Below the pieces are notes generated by a model that was not told the DNA's origin, made no database searches, and saw only the letters and a program-made list of their open reading frames with translations. A program made the position numbers and the translations under genes. A DNA stretch of 31,643 bases from a virus, in the IMG/VR virus record IMGVR_UViG_3300024247_000011, positions 1 through 31,643 of that record; one strand, given 5' to 3'. Shown in pieces: positions 23,901-31,643 of this stretch; the first letter of the stretch is position 1; each line of letters begins with the position of its first letter.

Positions 23901-26900
23901 TCATAATTGGTTTCTAAATAATCTCCGGTAGATATTTCACTTAAAGTAGTATTATCAACAAACACTGATCTATTACGTGTGTTACCACCACTTAAATAAT
24001 GAGATCTCCAATTTTCTTTTATAGAATTACTACTTTCTTTAAGATTTAGTATATTATTTAAATCTTCATTTTCTACTTTGATAAAATCAGTAACGTTCTC
24101 TTTGTTAACCAATATAACATGTTGATTTAATCTATAACCAGGTATCTTTGTTTTTACAAAAATGTCTGAACCTACGTTATACGAATCTAATTCACTATCA
24201 TCATCATGTATTGCAGATGCCAACGCGGATGCTATATCACCTGTAGTCCCTTGATTAGAAAACTGCTGTCCTTTATAAGTACCCTTTGGTAATGTGTAAT
24301 TAGAAACATATGTTCTGTCTTGTAAATTAACATTAGACTGAAGTTGATCAACCCTAACAATAGAACTAATAGCACCCGTGATTCTCATGTTAAGATCACC
24401 TAAATTTGTTTTGATTTCGGTTATAATTACAGATTTAGTATTATAATCAAATGTAATATTTAAGTTTGCATCTTTTGGTGTAGATATAATGTTAGCTGCA
24501 GTAGTCTCAAAATCAACACCTAATTGTACATCATTATTAAACAAATTAGATATCACACCATTGTCTTCTATTTCAATATTAATTAGTTCTCCAGGTGTGT
24601 GTTTAACAAACGTAAACTTGTATGATTCTTCTCTTGATTCTAATACCGCTATTTTATCAGCACCATCAGGTGTTCCTATTATTGTCATTTTAACAAAATC
24701 AAAACCTTGATCTTCATTTCTGGTTAAATTGACAGATCTACCAACATGTGAAATACCTATAGTATTTGATATAATTTCATTATCACCGTCTACTTTAACC
24801 TCTAACTTAAATGGATCATAAAGACCAGTGTTTGATATCTTATAAAAAATATCATTTATCTTCACGTAACCTAAAGTTGGTGATGTAGACATTTGTTTAT
24901 AACTAGGGATTGCCGTAACTGGATTTGTACTATCAACTAATGAATCAATTTTACCAAAAGTAATTACATTGTTATTATTAATAGAACTAATCTCACCTAC
25001 ACCCGAATCTATTGTGTCAACATATAATCCAAAATATCTACTAACACTATAATCTGCTCCACTATCATCATCGAATAAGAATTCTAAATTCAATAAATTG
25101 GCACATAACATGTCGTTTCTTTTAAAACCATCAGTTATAAAATCATTAGCCTCAATAAGAGGTTTGTCAGTTTCTACAAAATCCTTGTAAATATATTCGC
25201 CCTTACTTGTTAATTCACCCGATTTTAAATCTATACCGTTGTAATTAGTATTTTCATTTTTATTAAACGAAACAGTTAAAGGTGCTTTAGGGAAAGTTTC
25301 CTGTTGTACATGAGTTCTGATATATTTTCCTAAATCTGATTCTTTTGATAAATCAAATGATTTAATTATCTCAGCATTTTTCAACATACTGGAAATTCTT
25401 TCAGCATTACTACTATTTGTATGAGTAGAATCCAATAGACTAGGATCTTTTACTTTAAATATTACAAAATTATTTGGCATATTGTTATCTGCCCATATAG
25501 GTGCAAACATTTTATAGCCTTCATCATAATTTTTAGAATAATTATAAGTTGTTCCATATTGATATTCCTCTTCTACTTGTTTATTATAAGAATCATGAAC
25601 CGTTAAATCAGAATTAGCCCTTTTAGTTAAATAAATTAAATCAGATGGAGTTCCAGTGGCTCTAAAAAAAGAAGCCACATCTTTAGCGTAATTTCCATTT
25701 GGATTAATAGGATGTTTTTTGTACTTTATTCCTGCTAGTTTTTCACTTGCATTTATACTCTCTAAATATACTGTACCACTAGAATCTGTAACTATTTTTA
25801 TATTTCCAGATAATTTAGGATTAGTTCTTAATAAAGGCTTGGCGACATTATCTAACTTGTAATTAGTTTCTGTGTTAAAATTTGGACCTGCTTTAACAGA
25901 ATCATAATCACTAACAAACGGGAACGTGTATGTACTAATAATTTCAGCTTCATTACCGAGAACACATTTAGTAGCTTCGGAATCTTCATAAACCTTAATA
26001 ACCTCTTCACTAGCAAAACCTAGTTGAATTCCACTAGAAACAACTGGCCTTTGCCTAGAATCTAATAAATTATTTTTTAGTAATAATACAGCATCATCTA
26101 TGTCTTCGGCTACAATATTAGAAACATATGCCAAACATTCTCCAGTGTTATTAGATGTAACTACATTTCCTATCGTTAAATTATCTATAAAATCTTTTAT
26201 ATAACTACCAGTGTCTCCTGAACTAATCGTATGTAGACCATCTATTACATATATTGGCCAAAATATATCTTCTGAATCATTTTGATCACTACCTTCGGGT
26301 CCTTCTATTTCAGGCATATAAGAGTAGAATGCGTAAAACATATTTACATCATTATTACCACTTGTTATATCATTTAGACCATTAATCTCAGGTCTATCAT
26401 TATATGTTGAACACGAGCCCCAACTTACAATATCAGTTCCAACAACTAGCCTATTATTAATATCATATCCATACCAATTTAAATTTTTACCATCACCAAG
26501 ATTATCCCACGCTAAATGTCCGTCACCACCTTGTGCAAATATGTTAGATTCAAATAAATCTAAAGGATCTTGTGATTGTGCACCTAATTGAGATTTGTAT
26601 ATGGCAATATTTGACTGTGCTAATTCTAACAAGTTACTAATTGCTGACGCACCTAAATCTCTACTAAACCATAGAGTAACATTTGTGAGTTCATTATCAA
26701 TTTGACCCGCACAAAATTCATTTAAATTTGGATCCTCAAAGTTTGGTAAATACTGAACAGTTATTGGAAACGTTTCCTGTGGCACTTCTTCCTCACACTC
26801 AAAATCAAACCCACCTGAGTTTGCCTCATTGTTTTCTCCCCATGTATTAATAGATGATCTTTTATAAAATTTATTCAAAGTAATATCTACATCTCCATAA

Positions 26901-29041
26901 ACTCCGCTTTCTATAGAACTCTGTACTGTATTAGTAACAGTAAATAAATCTGAGTCATATTCGTTAGAAAATACATTTACAAAACCGTTTACTAATTCAA
27001 GTAAAGTTTTTGAACCACTTCCATCATCATTATACCAAAGATTTGTGATTTGTACATCATTATCACAGAATGCGTTTTCACTACTTGCATATCTAACTGG
27101 TGTAAATACAGAATTAGCATTACTTTCACATTCTTTAATACTTGTAATTGCTCCATTGGCATTAATACCTAATACTCTGGTTTTACTAGAATCAGAAACC
27201 TTTATGTATATTGCAGTATTACTAGGTCTTGTAACTTTATTAGTTAAATTTTGATCATAATAAACCGTATCACCTATTGATAATTCACTAACATTATTTG
27301 CGTATGTTGTTCCACCGTAAACATTTGTAGTTTTAGGTGCAATACACATGGCATCTGGATCACTACCAAATGATGAAGCATCCATTTCAAAATACGGAAC
27401 GGCCTCAATAGCAAAGTTAATAGTTAGTGGAATTGATTGCTCTGATTTACTATCCTCACCTATGATGACCCATGTGTCTCCACCAAAATGACCAAGATTA
27501 GGTGTATATGTTACCTCTAAGTTGCTAGACGTTTGTATAAGTTGAATTGTACCATTTGAAACAGCAGTATCTTCAATAATTGTTATTGCGTCGCCATCAG
27601 CATCCTGTATACCAACATTAAATACAACGCTTGAATTTTGTTGTAATTGTATTGATCCAGGATCTGTTAAAACAGGTGCACTGTTTATTGGATTTATTGT
27701 TATTGTGCCAGGAAGAGAAACGTTCCCTTCTGAATCAGTCGCTGTAAAAGTAAAAGAATCTTGTCCGTATACTGTTGCAGTGTGAGTATATGTAAAGAGA
27801 TCACCTCCATCTGCATTTAATTGTCCCTTAGTTGGCTGATCTACTATAGTATATGTTAAACTACCAGAAGAATCTACGTTATCTGAAGCTTCTAATATAA
27901 TAGCGAGCGTTGCATTCCAAGCCACATCATATGTCTCGTTTTCTGGAATTGGAGCTGAAGTGTCGTTTACATTAACAACGCGAATTACCTCTACTGCATT
28001 ATTATTACTTGAATCAGTTACATTATATGTTATATTATATTGACCAACTGTTGAGTTATCCACAGTATCACCTCCTACAACTACAGCACCAGTAAGAGTT
28101 GCATTGTCGTCATAATTATCAGTTGCGGCGAAACCAGGTTCACTATATGCAGCACCAATATTAATGTTTAAAGGATTATCCCCTTGAAGTACAATTACAG
28201 GTATTGTAGTATCTACAACTTGAATTTCTCTAGTAACTTCAACTGCGGGATTTCCTGCGGTATCACTAACATTATATGTAATCGTGTAAACGCCAACGTT
28301 AGTTGGATCTACATTATTTAAATTTCCAATTACTATGAGCGATGAAATGTCATTATCTACATCATCCAATGCCGTAGCACCATCTTCAATATATGGACCT
28401 GTAAAAGATGGATCTACCTCGATAGTTATTATAGCATTTCCAGTAAGCGATATTACCGGAGGCGTTGTATCTGGCACGGGTGTTGGCACAGGCGTTGCTG
28501 TTGGTGGAACTGGTGTCGGAGCTGGAACCACATTTACAGTTCTAATTTTATCTACTGCGTTAGGATATGTATATGTTATAGTATAATTTCCAACTGTCAT
28601 GCCATCGGGTACACCTGTTACCGTTATACTACCACCAGATGGGCACTCTTCCTCTAAAGTAGCACCTTGGTCAGTATATACTGTACCTTCTAAGTGATCA
28701 TCAATAAGATTAGGACCTGTTACAGTAATTACAGGAGTACACACTGGCACACCTGTACCCGTGTCATTTGAAAATAACTCCATTACTTCACCGGCACTGG
28801 ATATTCTTAATATATTACAACCTAACTCATCAATGTACAATTTATTCTGTCCATCCCATGGAGTGGGGTTAGCACTATCGGTATTTAATATTGTTCCTGT
28901 GGCTGAACTTCCACCATTTGCAGTTAATGTACCAGTGTAATATAAATCTAATATACCATCTAGGCCACTAAAACATAAACTATTAGCTCCATTGGCTGGA
29001 TCTGCTCCCGTATTAGAATTTCTTAATGTAATTTGTGACAT
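20966..29041 (-). CDS. Giant Ig-repeat tail adhesin or baseplate-associated protein (2691 aa)
   Basis: The largest gene in the window. Residues 1-100 form an N-terminal module with no signal peptide. Then come Ig-like repeats: DUF5011-type units at about 100-172, 192-277 and 278-358 (TTPPVISLTG ... GATALDD, VGVYTITYNVSDTAGN), and two cadherin-like or Big-like units at about 360-545 (DSFTFTATDSEGN, INSAPVLTDPGS). A PAPTPVPPTATPVPTPVP linker (173-190) separates the first two. The remaining roughly 2140 residues are beta-rich, Asn/Asp-rich and unassigned, with cysteine pairs around 560-850. The Ig repeats suggest host-surface binding; the long C-terminal part may be a baseplate or fibre body. 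Two late-like promoter motifs flank it: one upstream of its start and one inside its 3' end serving the next gene. Confidence 0.8.
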   Translation of the reverse strand: MSQITLRNSNTGADPANGANSLCFSGLDGILDLYYTGTLTANGGSSATGTILNTDSANPTPWDGQNKLYIDELGCNILRISSAGEVMELFSNDTGTGVPVCTPVITVTGPNLIDDHLEGTVYTDQGATLEEECPSGGSITVTGVPDGMTVGNYTITYTYPNAVDKIRTVNVVPAPTPVPPTATPVPTPVPDTTPPVISLTGNAIITIEVDPSFTGPYIEDGATALDDVDNDISSLIVIGNLNNVDPTNVGVYTITYNVSDTAGNPAVEVTREIQVVDTTIPVIVLQGDNPLNINIGAAYSEPGFAATDNYDDNATLTGAVVVGGDTVDNSTVGQYNITYNVTDSSNNNAVEVIRVVNVNDTSAPIPENETYDVAWNATLAIILEASDNVDSSGSLTYTIVDQPTKGQLNADGGDLFTYTHTATVYGQDSFTFTATDSEGNVSLPGTITINPINSAPVLTDPGSIQLQQNSSVVFNVGIQDADGDAITIIEDTAVSNGTIQLIQTSSNLEVTYTPNLGHFGGDTWVIIGEDSKSEQSIPLTINFAIEAVPYFEMDASSFGSDPDAMCIAPKTTNVYGGTTYANNVSELSIGDTVYYDQNLTNKVTRPSNTAIYIKVSDSSKTRVLGINANGAITSIKECESNANSVFTPVRYASSENAFCDNDVQITNLWYNDDGSGSKTLLELVNGFVNVFSNEYDSDLFTVTNTVQSSIESGVYGDVDITLNKFYKRSSINTWGENNEANSGGFDFECEEEVPQETFPITVQYLPNFEDPNLNEFCAGQIDNELTNVTLWFSRDLGASAISNLLELAQSNIAIYKSQLGAQSQDPLDLFESNIFAQGGDGHLAWDNLGDGKNLNWYGYDINNRLVVGTDIVSWGSCSTYNDRPEINGLNDITSGNNDVNMFYAFYSYMPEIEGPEGSDQNDSEDIFWPIYVIDGLHTISSGDTGSYIKDFIDNLTIGNVVTSNNTGECLAYVSNIVAEDIDDAVLLLKNNLLDSRQRPVVSSGIQLGFASEEVIKVYEDSEATKCVLGNEAEIISTYTFPFVSDYDSVKAGPNFNTETNYKLDNVAKPLLRTNPKLSGNIKIVTDSSGTVYLESINASEKLAGIKYKKHPINPNGNYAKDVASFFRATGTPSDLIYLTKRANSDLTVHDSYNKQVEEEYQYGTTYNYSKNYDEGYKMFAPIWADNNMPNNFVIFKVKDPSLLDSTHTNSSNAERISSMLKNAEIIKSFDLSKESDLGKYIRTHVQQETFPKAPLTVSFNKNENTNYNGIDLKSGELTSKGEYIYKDFVETDKPLIEANDFITDGFKRNDMLCANLLNLEFLFDDDSGADYSVSRYFGLYVDTIDSGVGEISSINNNNVITFGKIDSLVDSTNPVTAIPSYKQMSTSPTLGYVKINDIFYKISNTGLYDPFKLEVKVDGDNEIISNTIGISHVGRSVNLTRNEDQGFDFVKMTIIGTPDGADKIAVLESREESYKFTFVKHTPGELINIEIEDNGVISNLFNNDVQLGVDFETTAANIISTPKDANLNITFDYNTKSVIITEIKTNLGDLNMRITGAISSIVRVDQLQSNVNLQDRTYVSNYTLPKGTYKGQQFSNQGTTGDIASALASAIHDDDSELDSYNVGSDIFVKTKIPGYRLNQHVILVNKENVTDFIKVENEDLNNILNLKESSNSIKENWRSHYLSGGNTRNRSVFVDNTTLSEISTGDYLETNYEGIYNKVLDIVEDIDSIDSTKSKIILSLDSDINDGETRVFNNNIVHVGLFSAYNLYDMDFDFYDTSNSDLKELSLETRENINYEPYENAILNIDPITSEFNSVLAASDIFDDNYALEPIDYFSNLSGILSEETIDEELSENITSEFDRLKENELKEFATKSRVVPNINKWVLKDSLNIKEQPYYLNINEAFGRTNFSPDLSAVGRSKNDMTHEWFYMDKNPKYLRYDELNQGFSYVNFIEDFELTSDLFKSTKNNYFDKFMISEGFEKNLNKEDLDSIFQKFGEYTEGYLNPDDINNTFFKTELKKKYTLIDGGDTNAFANTIFKGLKVVLKNRKEFANKTALDFVKSSEFNGYKFSVLLKTNTDTETNDIEFEVIQNKKFKFVIFFITMNLSDYWVKGNMNRKLLYELNHKIVYDHTNEDYIYANTSFDGALNWNQADFSGDLPYTIDGITHIDGSIPKFDDQILLGENGLYGEVLMDLYPETPGNTIYKFSIYTVEDDNSIKVQGKPVNVNDPYDVLDVEFLPNYLQSKIKYYYKDGGTNIHKALLEKLSINSVAEMINLNDDSVKYTTVEENGEINANRFTINFEDGNEIVKYATLSVEEDNDKPKSFKLFKGIIGYNLIKSSEAEYYPFLIRHSGSYTVGFKPVVTFTDMYAHFKSNRVQATVDNRESVFESFLYKHAMNNSYELKTAKSYYNRYNRCGTTFNVGLIIDNDIHDSNWGIIKNHFYHKVNEINPNGITKLSESSDKLPLYPRINEIAISKKDVNVFRSSWDANYYTRALSGGKSEDIPGTLDNTEEKSYLGSTTMKIKNEYDVTSFTYENVDSQEDLDFILKNGINKAEVTVFEDEKQIVADFYITDAATRLLRNDGVFDVINKYVNAEDSAGDKTTLIDDANFYINNNIIEKFVVDSISLYTRDFKGRPSSIINIGEDIRAGGFTPDNNFRFKSHKQKPMNFRLIYNKRLGYSYDIKPMIKIKS
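21020..21029 (-). promoter_or_regulatory. Late-promoter-like motif GATATATAAT inside gene 3' end
   Basis: Minus-strand TGATATATAATAAAA within the coding region for the last residues (LIYNK) of the 2691-residue protein, 55 nt upstream of the ATG at 20964. It would provide separate transcription of the collagen-like fibre gene. Confidence 0.5.
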
Positions 29042-29079
29042 CTATTAAAATCTTTTTTGCATACAATACTTTTGTCTGT

Positions 29080-29089
29080 ATTATATATC
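29080..29089 (-). promoter_or_regulatory. Late-promoter-like motif GATATATAAT
   Basis: Minus-strand GGATATATAATACAG, 38 nt upstream of the ATG at 29041, in the 80-nt gap after the upstream structural gene. A clean intergenic copy that would drive the 2691-residue gene. Confidence 0.6.
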
Positions 29090-29121
29090 CAGATTTATTA
29101 TAGACTATCGTATGTTGTGGT

Positions 29122-31643
29122 TTATCTAGCGAATCTAGTTAGCTTCGCAGCTCTAATAGAATTTAAGTTTTTACCTTTAGCTCTATATTTAGCAAACACT
29201 TCTAAATCAAATGAGAATTGTTGATCATATTTGTCAAAAATATCTAATCCTATTTTCTTAGTGTATGTAAGATTTGGGAATCTTAATTTAGCTTGACCAC
29301 CTACTCTACCGATATCAGAATCAGGATCGTTACCAAAATAATCAGTCATTCTATATTGGAATATAATATCAACTGAAAGAGCGCTAGAACTGTCTAAAGT
29401 ACCGACTTTCTTTTTAATACTTTTTCTACTTTGTTTAGCATCACCTTCAACTTTTAAAGTATCTAAATTAATAGGCGATAAAAATAAGAATGCACCACAT
29501 GAGCGTCCACCTAAAAGAAATTGGTCATTTGCATCAAATGACATTTTAAATGTTCTGTCGCCCGATTTGATGAAATTATTATCAGTTTTTTGAAACGCTA
29601 ATTGTTTTGTAGCTTTAACTGCATCCACCAGTGGAGATGAAAAGCTATTTCCTATTAATGGATTGTTATAAACAAACGTTGTTCCAGTTGCATATGTAGA
29701 AGGAATCGGCATTGTATAAAGTGCATTATCTACAACATCTTGTAAATTATCTTTTTGATCCGCGTCTGAAACACTACTTGAATTAGGCACAGCTTCAACA
29801 TATGATGAATATATGTTCTCTAAATCAGGATGATCCTTGTGAAGATATAAACCATTATTATAATTCGCAGCACCTATAGTTCCAACACTACATACATCTA
29901 TTTTGTCAGATTGAAAACCTCCACTTAAGTCTGCATTTGTAGAATTACCATGTGTACCGAACGTTCCAGTCCATATGAAATCTACCGAATCACCGTTACC
30001 TGTTGATGCTTTAATGTTAATTGCACTTGAATCACCTTCAAAAATAGCATACCCTAAACCATATTCATAACTATTAAAATCTACCGACCCACTACCAAGT
30101 AATGATTCAGTAACATATAGCGGATTTTGATTTGAAACATCCATAAATCTAGAATAAACAAATTGACCACGTCTTTGTGCTGATTGATACGGTGCTTCAG
30201 CTAATAAATCATAAGAATTAATAGAAGATGTACTTATATTTTGAAACTGAATAGGAACTAAATCGTATTTACCTTCAGATGTGTAATAATTGTCTGACGA
30301 AATTTTATTATCAGTGTCAGCAACTCCTAAATCATTTAATTTTACACCAAACCCATTATCAGCAATACTAGTACCTGATGCACTAGATCTGTATGCTGGT
30401 AAGTTTCTATCTCCAACTAATCTTGAAACTAATTCAAGTTTAGTAGCTTTTGTGTTTTCTAATAGAAGTTTAAACGTCTTTGTAACAATGTGACCTTTTT
30501 TAACAGTAAGACTTGCAACCTCATCTGTATAATAACCAGCAAATATTTGGTTTTTGGTGTCATTGTTAATAACGGTAATTGTACCGTCCTCATCCATTAT
30601 TTTAACAACTAATTCACCTATTTCAACTTCTACCGTACCCTTAAGCTCTGAAATTTGTAATTCTAACTCAGCAATTTTATCATATACTGAGATTGGTTTT
30701 TGTTCAGCTGATAAGAATCCTGATGCAATTGATGTTGCGTTATGTGCATAATATTTTTCGTTAGCACTAAATGAATCATCAATATGTGTAAACACACCTT
30801 TAGAGGTAAGTTCTTGTGATATTTTAACGGATGCTGTTTCAGCCGCATTTGACATTAACAATGCGTCAACATTAGTAGTATCGATTTCTGTAATAGGAAA
30901 ATCAATTGTAATTGATTCTGACCAATCAGAATATATTGGGTTTGCAGGATATCCAGCTTCAGATACTGATTTAACTCTAATTTCAACTAATTCACCTTCG
31001 TTAATTGCAAGATCTAGTTGGTTAAAGTTTACCTCTTGTGCATCCTCTACTAAACTATCTTTCCACTCAAATTTTCTAGTGATCGAGTTTCTATATCTAG
31101 ATCTAACTTTAGTTTCCATTTCATTCCAGTTAGAAAAGACTGCTGTTTTTTCTCTTGTTCCATCAGTAAACGGTAGTTGAGTAACTTCACTTGCTTTTCC
31201 GCTAGTTGACAAGTATCTATATTGTACAACAAATCTAACAATGTTTTGATCTAATGTATCAGCAACTTTCTTTGCCACTGGAATTTCCCAGAATCCTCTA
31301 ACCCTATACTTAGGGGCAATTTTTGGTGCATTGCTTCCAGAAGCTAATGATTGAATTTGATTTACAATACTATTGTATAAACTAGTTTCACTTGTTCTCT
31401 CTGTAATAAGTGAGTTTAATTCATTTTTATCTTTATCTTGTTGTATCGAAGATTCATATTTTTTAGTAGAAATTTCAGAACGTTTTTTAACTATAGTTTC
31501 ATCTAATTTCTTAATCTTCTCTTCTACATTAATTTTATCAGCAGATAGCTTCTTAATTTTATCAGCAGTATCGTTAGCCGTCAAATGAGAATTAATTTGA
31601 ACTACTTTAAAGTTGTTATTGTTTAAAGAAGGAGCATCGGGTG
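29122..31643 (-). CDS. Large tail/structural protein, N-terminus beyond the window
   Basis: The frame stays open to the window edge (upstream residues read PDAPSLNNNNFKVVQINSH), so at least 840 residues are present and the true start lies outside; a TTG at 31584 is internal. Near the visible N-terminus is a charged coiled-coil region (DKIKKLSADKINVEEKIKKL and onward, about 80 residues). It is followed by a fibronectin type III-like segment (FVVQYRYLSTSGKASE ... EIRVKSVSEAGYPANPIYSD). The remainder is beta-rich, with Gly/Ser/Asn loops and a basic C-terminus (SIRAAKLTRFAR). No enzyme motif was recognised. The size, the FnIII-like unit and its place at the head of the fibre genes suggest a baseplate or fibre component that contacts the host. 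Confidence 0.7.
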   Translation of the reverse strand, partial: PDAPSLNNNNFKVVQINSHLTANDTADKIKKLSADKINVEEKIKKLDETIVKKRSEISTKKYESSIQQDKDKNELNSLITERTSETSLYNSIVNQIQSLASGSNAPKIAPKYRVRGFWEIPVAKKVADTLDQNIVRFVVQYRYLSTSGKASEVTQLPFTDGTREKTAVFSNWNEMETKVRSRYRNSITRKFEWKDSLVEDAQEVNFNQLDLAINEGELVEIRVKSVSEAGYPANPIYSDWSESITIDFPITEIDTTNVDALLMSNAAETASVKISQELTSKGVFTHIDDSFSANEKYYAHNATSIASGFLSAEQKPISVYDKIAELELQISELKGTVEVEIGELVVKIMDEDGTITVINNDTKNQIFAGYYTDEVASLTVKKGHIVTKTFKLLLENTKATKLELVSRLVGDRNLPAYRSSASGTSIADNGFGVKLNDLGVADTDNKISSDNYYTSEGKYDLVPIQFQNISTSSINSYDLLAEAPYQSAQRRGQFVYSRFMDVSNQNPLYVTESLLGSGSVDFNSYEYGLGYAIFEGDSSAINIKASTGNGDSVDFIWTGTFGTHGNSTNADLSGGFQSDKIDVCSVGTIGAANYNNGLYLHKDHPDLENIYSSYVEAVPNSSSVSDADQKDNLQDVVDNALYTMPIPSTYATGTTFVYNNPLIGNSFSSPLVDAVKATKQLAFQKTDNNFIKSGDRTFKMSFDANDQFLLGGRSCGAFLFLSPINLDTLKVEGDAKQSRKSIKKKVGTLDSSSALSVDIIFQYRMTDYFGNDPDSDIGRVGGQAKLRFPNLTYTKKIGLDIFDKYDQQFSFDLEVFAKYRAKGKNLNSIRAAKLTRFAR

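Noticed and set aside
29122-31584. Complete 820-residue gene starting at TTG 31584
   Set aside because: The frame remains open upstream to the window edge and the TTG has no special context, so the gene is treated as partial.

Overview
The window looks like part of the genome of a T4-like myovirus that infects a member of the Bacteroidetes, most likely a flavobacterium. The T4 signature is a replication/recombination block: gp32 single-strand binding protein, gp61-type primase, UvsY and UvsW. The host guess rests on AT-rich DNA, starts preceded by A-rich sequence instead of Shine-Dalgarno motifs, a BACON domain, DUF5011-like Ig repeats, and a membrane-anchored coiled-coil protein of a kind common in Bacteroidetes phages. 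Every supported gene lies on the minus strand, so transcription runs from high to low coordinates. Genes are packed with 1-nt gaps or TAATG/TAAATG junctions.

Layout in transcription order. (1) 31643-14786: tail and adsorption genes. These are a large structural protein cut by the window edge, a 2691-residue Ig-repeat protein, a collagen-like fibre protein, a BACON protein ending in a Hint (intein-like) domain, a spanin-like membrane/coiled-coil protein, a 687-residue structural protein and a gp19-like tail-tube family protein. (2) 14768-9180: a small glycine-zipper protein, a RuvC-like resolvase, a 56-residue unknown, gp32, primase, a 73-residue unknown, UvsY and UvsW. (3) 9146-1: seven genes, most of whose products begin with a variant of one short N-terminal sequence, roughly M-K-x-x-x-x-F-x-x-F-h-x-E-(S/A).

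That N-terminal sequence closely resembles the capsid-targeting sequence of T4 internal proteins (IPIII begins MKTYQEFIAEA), which the prohead protease gp21 cuts after (L/I)-x-E. I therefore read region 3, plus the 122-residue gene at 14400-14768, as a capsid cargo cassette: proteins packaged with the DNA, trimmed by the prohead protease and probably injected. Two members stand out. One is a 765-residue protein with four near-identical VTE(A/S) sites that would cut its C-terminal third into small peptides. The other is an RNA-ligase-like nucleotidyltransferase with its own targeting sequence, translationally coupled to an RNA-ligase/NMN-adenylyltransferase fusion.

A conserved minus-strand motif, GATATATAATA, occurs seven times, always 2-55 nt upstream of a gene start, with two weaker GATAAATA relatives. 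It resembles the T4 late promoter TATAAATA and is probably this phage's late promoter. No tRNA, CRISPR array, insertion sequence or strong terminator was seen, and no stretch over 300 bases lacks a gene. Functions assigned to region 3 are inferences from sequence motifs only.
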